Origin: CAZKAP01 sp964552195
Lineage (GTDB): Bacteria; Bacteroidota; Bacteroidia; Flavobacteriales; Flavobacteriaceae
Assembly: GCA_964552195.1 (NCBI GenBank)
Contig: CAZKFM010000002.1
Span: 310,001 to 374,000, forward strand
Reading direction: 5' to 3'
Length of the DNA stretch: 64,000 bases
The notes under the pieces were generated by a model that ran no database searches, was not told the DNA's origin, and saw only the letters and a list, made by a program, of their open reading frames with translations. A program made the translations under genes and the position numbers. Shown here one piece after another: positions 17,689 through 25,541 of the stretch. The number at the start of each line of letters is the position of its first letter. Position 1 is the stretch's first letter.

Positions 17689-19854
17689 TTATAATCGCTT
17701 GAGTTTCCTGATTTCCGCAGCATCTTCGATTTTTTCCAGCGAAATCGCATATCCACCCCCGGGTGCACAGTCCTGTCGGAGTCGCGAACGGCTGTTCACC
17801 CGGTACGTCCGGATACGGTAGCTTTTTGGGTTTTCTAGGTAATGTGCATCCTCGCCATCGCTGTACACGGTGGCCTTATACCAGGCACCCTTGTCCAGAA
17901 AATCAAACCGAATTTCCGATGTACGGGCCTCCTCATCATTGGTTCTGCCGACAAACCACCGCTCTCCACCTTTTTCCTTTCGGGCGTAGGTGATGTAATC
18001 ACCGGGCTCTGCTTCGAGGACCAGGGATTTCTGCCAGTCGATAGCCACATCCTTAATAAACTGGAAGGCATCCATATGCTTTTCGTAATTCTGAGGCAAG
18101 TCTGCGGCCATTTGCAGGGGGCTGTACATGGTGACGTACAAGGCCAGCTGGCGTGCCAGGGTAGTATTTGCCCAAGATGAGTGGTCCGGTCTCATATCGT
18201 TCTCGAATATGCCGGGAGTGTAGTCCATAGGCCCTCCCTTGAGCCTCAAAAAGGGCAGGAGGGTAGTGTGGTCCGGATTGTTCCGATCTCCGCCGAAGGC
18301 CTCGAATTCTGTACCTCTTGCGGATTCATTGGCAATCAGGTTGGGGTAGGTCCTTCCCAATCCGGTGGGCCGGACCGCTTCGTGCGCATTGACCATGATT
18401 TTATATTCCGCAGCTTTTTTGACCGCAAACAAGTAGTGATTCACCGCATACTGGCTGTAATGATGGGATCTGGGCAGCAGTCTTCCCACATATCCGCTTT
18501 TGACAGCCGGATAGTTGTGGTCGGCCATAAACTGGTAAGCCTTATCCAGATGCCGTTCGTAGTTCCTAACGGCACTACCCGTTTCATGGTGCATGATCAT
18601 CTGTACCCCCTTGTCCTTAGCATAGGCCTCTATGCCTTCGAGGTCAAAGTCGGGATAAGGTGTCAGATAGTCAAAATTGTATTCGATAGGACGGCAGCAG
18701 AAATTTTCCCAACCGATGTTCCACCCTTCCACCAAGACACCATCGAAACCGTGTTCGGAGGCGAAATCGATGTAGCGTTTCACGTTTGCGGTATTCGCAG
18801 AGTGGGTTCCGTTGGGCCTGGCCTGGCCGTAGTCGTAGGTGGCAATATCCACCCCATTGAGCTCATCGGTATACGCCCAGCTTCCCTGTCCGGATATCAT
18901 TTCCCACCATACTCCCACGTATTTCATGGGCCTGATCCAGTAAGAATCCTCCAGTGCAAGGGGTTCGTTCAGATTATAAATCAGATTGGAAAGCAGTATG
19001 TCAGAGGCGCTATCCGAAACCATGACCGTCCTCCACGGGGTAGAAAACGGGGTGTGCAGATAGCCCTTGGTGCCATCCGTGGAAGGAACCAGATGGGCGT
19101 TCAGCTTAAAATTGACTTCATCCAGTTCAAGCAGCAAGGCAGGATAGTCCACCAGGGCTGCCTCGAAGAGATGTACGTAAAGCCCGTCATCGGTTTTCAG
19201 GAGTACCGGGGTCTGAATCCCGGTTTTGGAGAACAGGAAATTACTGGCCTTGCCTTGGTTTACACGGTCTATGGTACCGCGGATTTCCGAGAGGCGGGTG
19301 CTCGAGTAGTTCTGCTCCTGGGTATCGTAATCGCCTGGATGCCAGAAAGCCATATGGTCGCCGGTGAGGGCAAATTGCGTACGTTCCTCCTTCAGGGTCA
19401 GGTAACCCAGTTTGGGCTGCTTGGGGAATTCGTATCGAAAACCGAGACCATCGTCGTACACCCGAAAACGAATGTGAAGCAGGCGCTCGGTTTCCTTCTG
19501 CTTCAGACGTACCAGCATCTCTTTGTAGAGGTTGCGAATTTCAGCTTGTTCTCCCCAGATCGGATTCCAGGTTTCGTCGAACGCTGCGTAATCCACTCCG
19601 ATGCTCTCAAAGCCATCGGTAAGAGGCCGGACGTTGTCGTTTTGGAAGTCGGCAGCGGCGAGTTCGAAGCCGAGAATGCTGGGACGCAACACCGTCTTTC
19701 CTTTAAATTCCAAAGAATAGGTGGGTGTCCCATCGAAATCCAGTCCAAATCTCAAGGTCAGATTTCCATCGGGGGAACTAATATCCTGTGCATGGAGTAC
19801 CAGGGCAGTACCCAGGGCAATCAGGGTAAACAGCTTATGGAGTGGTTGATTCAT
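17689..19854 (-). CDS. Glycoside hydrolase family 97 (alpha-glucosidase SusB-like)
   Basis: A 721-residue secreted glycosidase with signal peptide (LIALGTALVLHAQ). An N-terminal beta-sandwich (starting ISSPDGNLTLRFG, residues about 23-290) precedes the TIM barrel with KYVGVWWEM and GFDGVLVEGWN, then a C-terminal beta domain. Glutamates in VNAHEAVRPTG and NESARGTEFEAF are retained. They suggest the inverting alpha-glucosidase type rather than the retaining alpha-galactosidase type, but I could not align it. It lies 10 bp after gpmI, and no SusC/SusD pair is in the window, so this is not a classic polysaccharide utilisation locus. Confidence 0.9.
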   Translation of the reverse strand: MNQPLHKLFTLIALGTALVLHAQDISSPDGNLTLRFGLDFDGTPTYSLEFKGKTVLRPSILGFELAAADFQNDNVRPLTDGFESIGVDYAAFDETWNPIWGEQAEIRNLYKEMLVRLKQKETERLLHIRFRVYDDGLGFRYEFPKQPKLGYLTLKEERTQFALTGDHMAFWHPGDYDTQEQNYSSTRLSEIRGTIDRVNQGKASNFLFSKTGIQTPVLLKTDDGLYVHLFEAALVDYPALLLELDEVNFKLNAHLVPSTDGTKGYLHTPFSTPWRTVMVSDSASDILLSNLIYNLNEPLALEDSYWIRPMKYVGVWWEMISGQGSWAYTDELNGVDIATYDYGQARPNGTHSANTANVKRYIDFASEHGFDGVLVEGWNIGWENFCCRPIEYNFDYLTPYPDFDLEGIEAYAKDKGVQMIMHHETGSAVRNYERHLDKAYQFMADHNYPAVKSGYVGRLLPRSHHYSQYAVNHYLFAVKKAAEYKIMVNAHEAVRPTGLGRTYPNLIANESARGTEFEAFGGDRNNPDHTTLLPFLRLKGGPMDYTPGIFENDMRPDHSSWANTTLARQLALYVTMYSPLQMAADLPQNYEKHMDAFQFIKDVAIDWQKSLVLEAEPGDYITYARKEKGGERWFVGRTNDEEARTSEIRFDFLDKGAWYKATVYSDGEDAHYLENPKSYRIRTYRVNSRSRLRQDCAPGGGYAISLEKIEDAAEIRKLKRL

Positions 19855-19864
19855 GGTATCGGTA

Positions 19865-21388
19865 TTAGAGGTGGATCAGGTTTTTACCGGTCATGACGGC
19901 AGGCGGTTCTATGCCCATTAAGAAGAGTACACTCGGGGCCAGATCGCCCAACACCCCTTCATCGACTGAGGAGGCATCGGTATCGACCACGATAATGGGA
20001 ACGGGATTCGTCGTATGCGCAGTATTGGGGCTGCCATCCGGATTCCTCATCGTATCGCAGTTTCCGTGATCCGCAATGATCAGGAAGGAGTAGCCGTTTT
20101 CGGTTCCGGTATTCACTATATCCCGAACGCAGGTGTCTACGGCCTCACAGGCCTTGACGGCCGCTTCCATTACTCCCGTATGTCCCACCATGTCGGGATT
20201 TGCGAAATTCAGGCAAGTAAAAGAGGGCTTTTTTGCCTGAAGCTCGGGAATTACTGCGTCCCTGAGCTCAAAGGCACTCATTTCGGGTTTGAGATCGTAG
20301 GTCGCTACCTTAGGTGATGGTATAAGGATGCGGTCCTCTCCTTCGAAAGGCTCCTCTCTGCCGCCGTTGAAAAAGAAGGTAACGTGGGGGTATTTCTCCG
20401 TTTCGGCTATTCGGAGCTGAGGGATCCCTCGCGAAGCGAGAACTTCCCCCAGGGTTTCTTTGATGTTTTCCTTGTCGTAGATTACCTCCACGCCCTTGAA
20501 GGTGTCGTCGTACCGGGTCATGGTAACATAGGTCAGGTCCAGCTTTCGCATGTCCTGTTCGGGGAAATCCTGCTGCGAGAGTGCCATCGTCAATTCCCTT
20601 CCCCGGTCGGTTCTAAAGTTGAAGAACACCACCACATCGCCATCGGCTATGGTTGCCACGGGCTGTCCATCTGCGCCAGTCTGAATCAGGGGTTTGATAA
20701 ACTCGTCTGTGATATCCTGCTGGTAGTTCTCCTGCATACCTTCGGTCAGATCGCTGACCCGGTTGCCACGGCCATGAACCACGGCGTCATAGGCCAGTTT
20801 AACCCGTTCCCAGCGCTTGTCCCGGTCCATGGCGTAATACCTGCCGGTCACCGAGGCGAGGCGCGCACCGGTCTCCTCACAGACCGATTGTATCTGCTTA
20901 ACGAATCCCAGCCCGCTTTTAGGGTCAACGTCCCTGCCGTCGGTAAAGGCGTGCACAAAAGACCGGACTCCCTCATATTGCCCCGCTACCCGCAGCAATT
21001 CCTCGAGATGGCTGATGTGGCTGTGTACACCTCCGTCACTCAGCAGACCCAGGAAGTGTACTCTGCGTTTTTCGTCCCTCGCTTTTCCGAGCGCCTCAAC
21101 CAATGCGGGCTGTTCTCCCAGGCTGTGTTCCTGCACCGCCAGATTGATCTTCGCCAGGTCCTGATAGACAATTCTGCCAGCGCCCAGGTTCATGTGACCC
21201 ACCTCGCTGTTCCCCATCTGGCCTTCAGGCAGACCTACATTCATACCGTAGGTGCGCAATTGGGAATGGGGATAGCGATGGTATAGACCATCAATAAATG
21301 GCGTATGGGCCTGCTCGATGGCCGATACAGAAGGATCGGGTGAAATCCCCCAACCATCCAGTATCATGAGAACGACTTTTTTGTTCAT
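19865..21388 (-). CDS. gpmI: 2,3-bisphosphoglycerate-independent phosphoglycerate mutase
   Basis: Interconverts 3- and 2-phosphoglycerate in glycolysis with two metal ions. The phosphoserine is Ser61 in MGNSEVGHMNLGAGR, the N-terminal metal aspartate is in LDGWG, and the C-terminal alkaline phosphatase-like part shows NFANPDMVGHTG and IADHGNCD. The length of 507 residues is normal. It is the first gene of a run that continues through GH97, map and the methyltransferase, with a good promoter at 21408-21439. Confidence 0.97.
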   Translation of the reverse strand: MNKKVVLMILDGWGISPDPSVSAIEQAHTPFIDGLYHRYPHSQLRTYGMNVGLPEGQMGNSEVGHMNLGAGRIVYQDLAKINLAVQEHSLGEQPALVEALGKARDEKRRVHFLGLLSDGGVHSHISHLEELLRVAGQYEGVRSFVHAFTDGRDVDPKSGLGFVKQIQSVCEETGARLASVTGRYYAMDRDKRWERVKLAYDAVVHGRGNRVSDLTEGMQENYQQDITDEFIKPLIQTGADGQPVATIADGDVVVFFNFRTDRGRELTMALSQQDFPEQDMRKLDLTYVTMTRYDDTFKGVEVIYDKENIKETLGEVLASRGIPQLRIAETEKYPHVTFFFNGGREEPFEGEDRILIPSPKVATYDLKPEMSAFELRDAVIPELQAKKPSFTCLNFANPDMVGHTGVMEAAVKACEAVDTCVRDIVNTGTENGYSFLIIADHGNCDTMRNPDGSPNTAHTTNPVPIIVVDTDASSVDEGVLGDLAPSVLFLMGIEPPAVMTGKNLIHL

Positions 21389-21407
21389 GTGCAGTGGTAA
21401 TGGACTT

Positions 21408-21439
21408 CAAAAATAGGATGAAAATTAGGCCTTCCCCAA
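21408..21439 (-). promoter_or_regulatory. Promoter of gpmI (-33 TTGG, -7 TATTTTTG)
   Basis: On the minus strand, TATTTTTG (21415 to 21408) matches TAnnTTTG exactly. TTGG (21439 to 21436) lies 20 bases upstream, close to the Bacteroidota -33/-7 spacing. The predicted leader is about 13 bases. Confidence 0.55.
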
Positions 21440-21588
21440 GGAACCTTAGATAAATGTTAAGGGAATGGTCTTATTTGCGCTGCCCTGTTAAACTCTTGTT
21501 AGAATATTGCTAAGACCGTAACATGTGCCCGGTTGAGTAGTCTACTTTTATGTAACTGATAAATTTTCACGTCAAAAAAACAACAATC

Positions 21589-21966
21589 ATGAAAAGAACA
21601 GTCTTTTTTTTCGCAGCAGCTGCCCTGTTGCTGAGCACGCAGGTTCAGGCCTCTGAAACGATCGAAGCCGAAACCGTTATGGAAACGGTAGAGGCACCTA
21701 AGGTATCTCCCTTCTGTATGGCCGTGGTTAAAGGTGACCTGGAAGCCGTAAAAAAGATGGTCGAGGAAGGAACCGACGTCAATCAGAAGTCTAATGGTAT
21801 GACTGCCCTGCATTACGCTGCGCGTTACAACCGGGCTGAAATTCTCGAGTATCTGCTTGAGAATGGTGCCAGCATAAGCATTCGCAGCAGCAGCGGGCTG
21901 AACGCCTATGATTTTGCCCGGGCCTCTGGTGCCGAAGACGCCTTGTCTGTGCTCGAAAGAAGCTAG
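21589..21966 (+). CDS. Secreted ankyrin-repeat protein
   Basis: A 125-residue protein with a clear signal peptide (FFFAAAALLLSTQVQA, cleavage near residue 22). About three ankyrin repeats follow: VVKGDLEAVKKMVEEGTDVNQ, then GMTALHYAARYNRAEILEYLLENGASI, then a partial unit ending in ALSVLERS. Periplasmic ankyrin proteins of this size often act as binding partners of other periplasmic proteins, but no partner is evident here. A -7-like TACTTTTA lies at 21543-21550 (7 of 8). The gene ends 21 bp before a strong terminator. Confidence 0.88.
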   Translation: MKRTVFFFAAAALLLSTQVQASETIEAETVMETVEAPKVSPFCMAVVKGDLEAVKKMVEEGTDVNQKSNGMTALHYAARYNRAEILEYLLENGASISIRSSSGLNAYDFARASGAEDALSVLERS

Positions 21967-21986
21967 TCTCGTCAATCAAAAAATCG

Positions 21987-22020
21987 AAAAGGCCACCCGA
22001 TCCGGGTGGCCTTTTGTTTT
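21987..22020. terminator. Bidirectional intrinsic terminator
   Basis: A 13-bp perfect stem, AAAAGGCCACCCG with CGGGTGGCCTTTT, around a three-base loop. T-rich tracts follow on both strands (TTTTGTTTT on plus, TTTTCGATTTTTT on minus). It ends the ankyrin gene on plus and the DUF6747 gene on minus. Confidence 0.9.
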
Positions 22021-22063
22021 ATCCAGTGGCCTAAGCCTGTTCGACGCAATCTAACGTACCGCA

Positions 22064-22225
22064 TCAAATGGGAAATCCTGTGCTCATTCTGTACACAATA
22101 GCGTAGATCGCCATAATGATCATGAACGCACAGAATACGGAATACGCCTGAAGCAACACTACAAGATACTTCGGTCTGCATCCCTCAAAAGCCGCCAGAT
22201 ACCTCTCTTTGAAAAAATAGATCAT
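22064..22225 (-). CDS. DUF6747-like small membrane protein (53 residues)
   Basis: A short gene encoding a single-span protein that begins MIYFFKERYLAAFEG and ends AIVYRMSTGFPI, with the hydrophobic helix near residues 23-47. The layout resembles my recollection of the flavobacterial DUF6747 family: a short amphipathic start with YLxAF, one helix, and a final YRxSTGF. That assignment is from memory of the family, not a search. An overlapping longer frame on the same strand (21972-22181) has no such features and runs through the terminator. Function unknown; probably inner membrane. A 7-bp inverted repeat lies just upstream. Confidence 0.72.
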   Translation of the reverse strand: MIYFFKERYLAAFEGCRPKYLVVLLQAYSVFCAFMIIMAIYAIVYRMSTGFPI

Positions 22226-22242
22226 AACGGTGCGGGTTTAAT

Positions 22243-22267
22243 GCATTAGCCAATACTCACCTAATGC
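22243..22267. repeat. Inverted repeat upstream of the DUF6747 gene
   Basis: Arms GCATTAG and CTAATGC are separated by 11 bases, 18 bases before the ATG on the minus strand. A TACTTTTA -7-like element lies further upstream (near 22280), so the repeat would be in the leader. It is a candidate operator or leader hairpin. Confidence 0.4.
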
Positions 22268-22335
22268 GAGACTGGAATGCTAAAAGTACTCCGAAGTCTT
22301 TCCAGGCCGGAAAATTCTCGTCTATGGGGTGCTCT

Positions 22336-23100
22336 TTATCGATTTGAGTACTTTTCAATGGCTTCACGTATGCGTTCGATACGGTTTTCCGGATCGGGGT
22401 GAGTGCTTTGGAACTCGGGAACCCGATTCGGTCCGGCTGCCTCTTTCAGGATTCTCATTACTTCGATGAGCTCATTAGGGTCGTATCCAGCCTGGATCAT
22501 GAATAATACCCCCAATTCGTCACTTTCCAATTCATCCTCCCGTCCGTTGGTGAGCAGGGTCTGTTGGCCGATTCCCCCAACTACATTCCCAAGCCCTCCA
22601 CCTACTTCGGCACCGGACATCAGGGTCTGCCAAAAATCGGACTCGGCTATGCGCTCGGCAGAATGCCGGCCCACTACATGACCGATCTCGTGGCCGAGGA
22701 CCCCGGCCAGCTGCGCCTCGTTTAACTGGCGGAACAGGGCGTAAGTAATGAAACACTGGCCTCCGGGTAGCGCGAACGCATTGATGGTACGGTCGTCGGC
22801 CAGCAAGTGGAAATCGTATTCGTAGGGCGTCTCCCGGGCGAGGCTATTCTCGACCAGACGCTCTCCAACGGCATCCACCAGGGTCTGATAGCGTTTATCG
22901 GGGTAGAGTCCACCGTACTGTTGGGCAATCTCCGGGGCACTCTGAAGCCCTATGGCGATTTCCTGTGCTGGACTCATATTGATGATCTGTACGCGCTGGG
23001 TGTACGGGTTGGTCTGTTGATTGCTGCATCGCTGTACAAAGGCGAAGGCGACGATAACCAAACCGATGAGAATCCGGATCCTCCAACTACCTCGGTTCAT
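22336..23100 (-). CDS. M48 family metallopeptidase (lipoprotein-like)
   Basis: A 254-residue zinc peptidase. HEIGH lies in HEIGHVVGRHSAERIA and the third ligand glutamate is in ELESDELGV, giving the M48 arrangement. An N-terminal hydrophobic helix (residues about 8-23) ends in QRCSNQ, a weak lipobox, so it is probably a periplasmic lipoprotein of the LoiP/BepA-like group that has a role in outer-membrane protein quality control. The family function is known; its substrate here is not. It is the last gene of the minus-strand run starting at 27638. Confidence 0.9.
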   Translation of the reverse strand: MNRGSWRIRILIGLVIVAFAFVQRCSNQQTNPYTQRVQIINMSPAQEIAIGLQSAPEIAQQYGGLYPDKRYQTLVDAVGERLVENSLARETPYEYDFHLLADDRTINAFALPGGQCFITYALFRQLNEAQLAGVLGHEIGHVVGRHSAERIAESDFWQTLMSGAEVGGGLGNVVGGIGQQTLLTNGREDELESDELGVLFMIQAGYDPNELIEVMRILKEAAGPNRVPEFQSTHPDPENRIERIREAIEKYSNR

Positions 23101-23139
23101 ATAGGGCGAATTTAACCCCCGGAAAATACGAAATACGAG

Positions 23140-23877
23140 TTAAAGCAAGGAGGGGTTGATATCCAGAATATGGTCGTGAATGTACTCCTTGAGGAATCCG
23201 ACTGTTAATTCAGAGGCCCCTTCAAAATCCGCTGCCCTAAGGCTCCGGAGTATGTTTTTTTTGCGAAACTGCTTCAGCATAGGAACCGAGAGGGCCGCAT
23301 AGCTGTAGTGCCACGGCTCGTACTTAAATCCCTTCCTTCTCGGGTTATCTGTGTAGACCAGATAAAAGCCGAACGCTTCGGCGTGTTCGTCCAGCCATCG
23401 CTTAAAAGGTGCATAAGGCCCCTCTTCCCCGAATTTGGAAGGCACGAGTACGTCTCCCTCGGCCTTGGGATAACCATCGATAATGTCAACTTCGGTTCCC
23501 CAGTGGTGCCTGCTGGTTCCCGGTATGGTCGAATATTCCACAATCTTCCTTGCGGCCTCGGGTCCGCTCATTTCCTGGTCTACGGTATATCGGAAATACT
23601 TGCGCTCCCATATGGCCTTCTGACGTTCATAGCTCCGGTAGGCCGAAACTACCTTGAGGTCGAACCCGTCCCGGTACGCCGCCGATTTCATTCGCTCCAG
23701 TGCTTCAAAGGCGGCCTTTCGCAGTCGGAAATCCTTGCCCTCAAGAGGAATGTCGGCTATGCCCATGAGTTCGTCCAGGGTATAGAATGGGTCTCTGTAC
23801 AGGTCGGCCGGCAGGGCTGCAGTGGGTATAGCAGCCAATCCTGCCGCGGCCAGTCTATTAAAAGTCCTTCGCTTCAC
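23140..23877 (-). CDS. M15 family D-alanyl-D-alanine carboxypeptidase with Tat-like signal
   Basis: A 245-residue VanY-type peptidase that trims peptidoglycan stem peptides. Zinc-site residues are in SRHHWGTEVDI (His and Asp) and EPWHYSY (His). The N-terminus KRRTFNRLAAAGLAAIPTA has a twin-arginine pattern (RRxFxR) followed by a mildly hydrophobic stretch, which suggests Tat export. A tatA gene is at 31669. The 5' end overlaps the GNAT gene by 20 bp. Confidence 0.9.
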   Translation of the reverse strand: MKRRTFNRLAAAGLAAIPTAALPADLYRDPFYTLDELMGIADIPLEGKDFRLRKAAFEALERMKSAAYRDGFDLKVVSAYRSYERQKAIWERKYFRYTVDQEMSGPEAARKIVEYSTIPGTSRHHWGTEVDIIDGYPKAEGDVLVPSKFGEEGPYAPFKRWLDEHAEAFGFYLVYTDNPRRKGFKYEPWHYSYAALSVPMLKQFRKKNILRSLRAADFEGASELTVGFLKEYIHDHILDINPSLL

Positions 23878-24343
23878 GATTCAGGTATTTGTACATGTAA
23901 TAGTGCGGTCCAATTCCTTTGATTTCAAAAACGGTGCCCTTTTTCTCATACCCATGCCTCTGATAGAAGCTCACCGCATGCTCACGTGCATTCATCCACA
24001 CTAAAACAACATCCATTTGCTTGAGATATTGCTCGGCGGTATTGAGCAGGGCCGCACCCGCACCCAGGCCGCGGTGTTCAGGAGAAATCGCCATTCCTCG
24101 GAGTTGATAGCTCAGTCCGGGATCGGTTGCATTCGGGCTGGGTCGCTGCATCAACGTACAGATACCGATAATCTCATCGTCTAGCAAAGCTCCGAGGTGG
24201 AAGCTGCTAGGCTCATCATCTCCTTCGAATACACAATCGGCCAGTGGACGGCCACTGCGAAGTACCCCTGATCGAAGCGGGTGGGTAGCTTCGGGCGAAA
24301 TCGGTCCGATTTTAAGTGACAGGCGAGAAAAAGACATACCCAA
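23858..24343 (-). CDS. GNAT family N-acetyltransferase
   Basis: A 161-residue acyltransferase. The acetyl-CoA loop is seen in LRGMAISPEHRGLGAGAALL (motif A, RxxGxG/A), with a preceding beta strand and a C-terminal HGYEKKGTVFEI strand. Substrate unknown. It sits 8 bp after the T9SS type B gene and overlaps the M15 gene, so translation is probably coupled. Confidence 0.88.
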   Translation of the reverse strand: MGMSFSRLSLKIGPISPEATHPLRSGVLRSGRPLADCVFEGDDEPSSFHLGALLDDEIIGICTLMQRPSPNATDPGLSYQLRGMAISPEHRGLGAGAALLNTAEQYLKQMDVVLVWMNAREHAVSFYQRHGYEKKGTVFEIKGIGPHYYMYKYLNREAKDF

Positions 24344-24351
24344 AATTAGGG

Positions 24352-25533
24352 CTAATCATCGAGTACAAAGAAGCCCTGAAACCTCAGTCCTTCGTCCAGG
24401 AGCTCTACAATGTAGTAGTACACCCCATCGGGCAGACGCGCCCCACTCCCAAAGAAGCTCGAACCCGTATTGGCGAAACCGGTAAACTGATTGGTATAAT
24501 TGGTGAATTCAAATACCTTTTGTCCGGCGCGGTTAAAGATGTGGATTTGGTTGTTTTTTCCCTCCAGCTCCAGGTGTTCCAGGACCAGGGCATCGTTTAT
24601 CCCATCTCCATTCGGACTCACGAAATAATCTCCGGCAACGGCATTCCCATCCTCGAAGAGGGCGCTAACGGTTGCCAGGGCGAAGGCCTCATATACGCCC
24701 GGATTGAAGAGGTTAGTGGTAAGCCCCCCCTGATTTACACCTCCGGATCGGCTGGCGATTTCGATGGGCTCCCATATGGAACGGTTCCTGTTCCATCCTA
24801 CGAGGATGATCTCATTTAGCTGCTCGGCAATTGCCCCCAGATTATCCGCCGAAGACCAGGCCAGGCTGAGGCTGGCGATACCACTAGCCCGAAAAAACCA
24901 GAAGCCCTGGGGGGAGATGTCCCCGATTCGAAAGTCCTTGAGTCCTGTATTGAAGCTGAATGGCAGGCTAACCGGGGTGGTGGGATTTTCGTCCACATAG
25001 GCGGCGCTGACTACGGCCAGGGGCTCATTGGCTTGAAAGGTAAGCGGATGATAGGAATCCAGGCCCCCTAACGGGAAGGTGAACTGGTCCCGATCCAGAG
25101 CCCGGGTCCATCCCCGGGTCTTGGAGAGTTGGCCCGATCCAAAGGGTGTGCCGCCCGATACGAACTCGAGTAGGTTGGCCTCCACTGCCGGGTTGGTTAT
25201 GAAGTCTCCCGAGACGAAGAGGCATATTTCCGAAATAATGATCGAATTCTGCAACTCCACATTTCCCTGGTCCTTGGCGATTTCCAGATAGGTGGCTTCG
25301 ATGGGAATGTTGCCCTGTACCCGGATTTCTTCCTCCCCATAGAATCCAAAAGTGTTGGCATCGGAGACCCAGCTGCCGGTATTGATCAGATCACCGTGTA
25401 TGCCGACGGAAGCTTCTCTTCCCAGGTATATCTGACCGGAATTCCCTATGCCCTGGGCGTTTATGACGAAGGTGCCCGGCAGGATCACTGCCAGCACGAG
25501 CAAAAGAATGGTATATCTGATCGCAGCGGTCAT
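24352..25533 (-). CDS. T9SS type B sorting (gliding motility-associated C-terminal) domain protein
   Basis: A 393-residue surface protein. The signal peptide runs through about residue 27 (ILPGTFVINAQG). The middle is a beta-rich region typical of Bacteroidota surface proteins, with DQFTFPLGGLDSYHPL. The last 90 residues form the CHU_C/type B domain, starting VSPNGDGINDALVLEHLEL and continuing through IFNRAGQKVFEF and LPDGVYYYIVELL. Such domains direct passage through the T9SS and fixation at the surface, usually with a PorP/SprF partner. None is adjacent; the neighbour 8 bp upstream is the 698-residue tail-fibre-like protein, which may be its partner. Confidence 0.9.
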   Translation of the reverse strand: MTAAIRYTILLLVLAVILPGTFVINAQGIGNSGQIYLGREASVGIHGDLINTGSWVSDANTFGFYGEEEIRVQGNIPIEATYLEIAKDQGNVELQNSIIISEICLFVSGDFITNPAVEANLLEFVSGGTPFGSGQLSKTRGWTRALDRDQFTFPLGGLDSYHPLTFQANEPLAVVSAAYVDENPTTPVSLPFSFNTGLKDFRIGDISPQGFWFFRASGIASLSLAWSSADNLGAIAEQLNEIILVGWNRNRSIWEPIEIASRSGGVNQGGLTTNLFNPGVYEAFALATVSALFEDGNAVAGDYFVSPNGDGINDALVLEHLELEGKNNQIHIFNRAGQKVFEFTNYTNQFTGFANTGSSFFGSGARLPDGVYYYIVELLDEGLRFQGFFVLDD

Positions 25534-25541
25534 CCCTGGGT

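Noticed and set aside
17689..19854. GH97 gene as part of a polysaccharide utilisation locus
   Set aside because: No SusC/SusD pair, sulfatase or further glycosidase lies nearby; its neighbours are housekeeping genes.
18181..19896. A 571-residue plus-strand frame opposite the GH97 gene
   Set aside because: GH97 motifs lie on the minus strand across the whole region; the plus frame has no recognisable feature.
21972..22181. A 69-residue minus-strand frame
   Set aside because: It crosses the intrinsic terminator and lacks protein-like features; the overlapping 53-residue frame (22225-22064) is the better gene.
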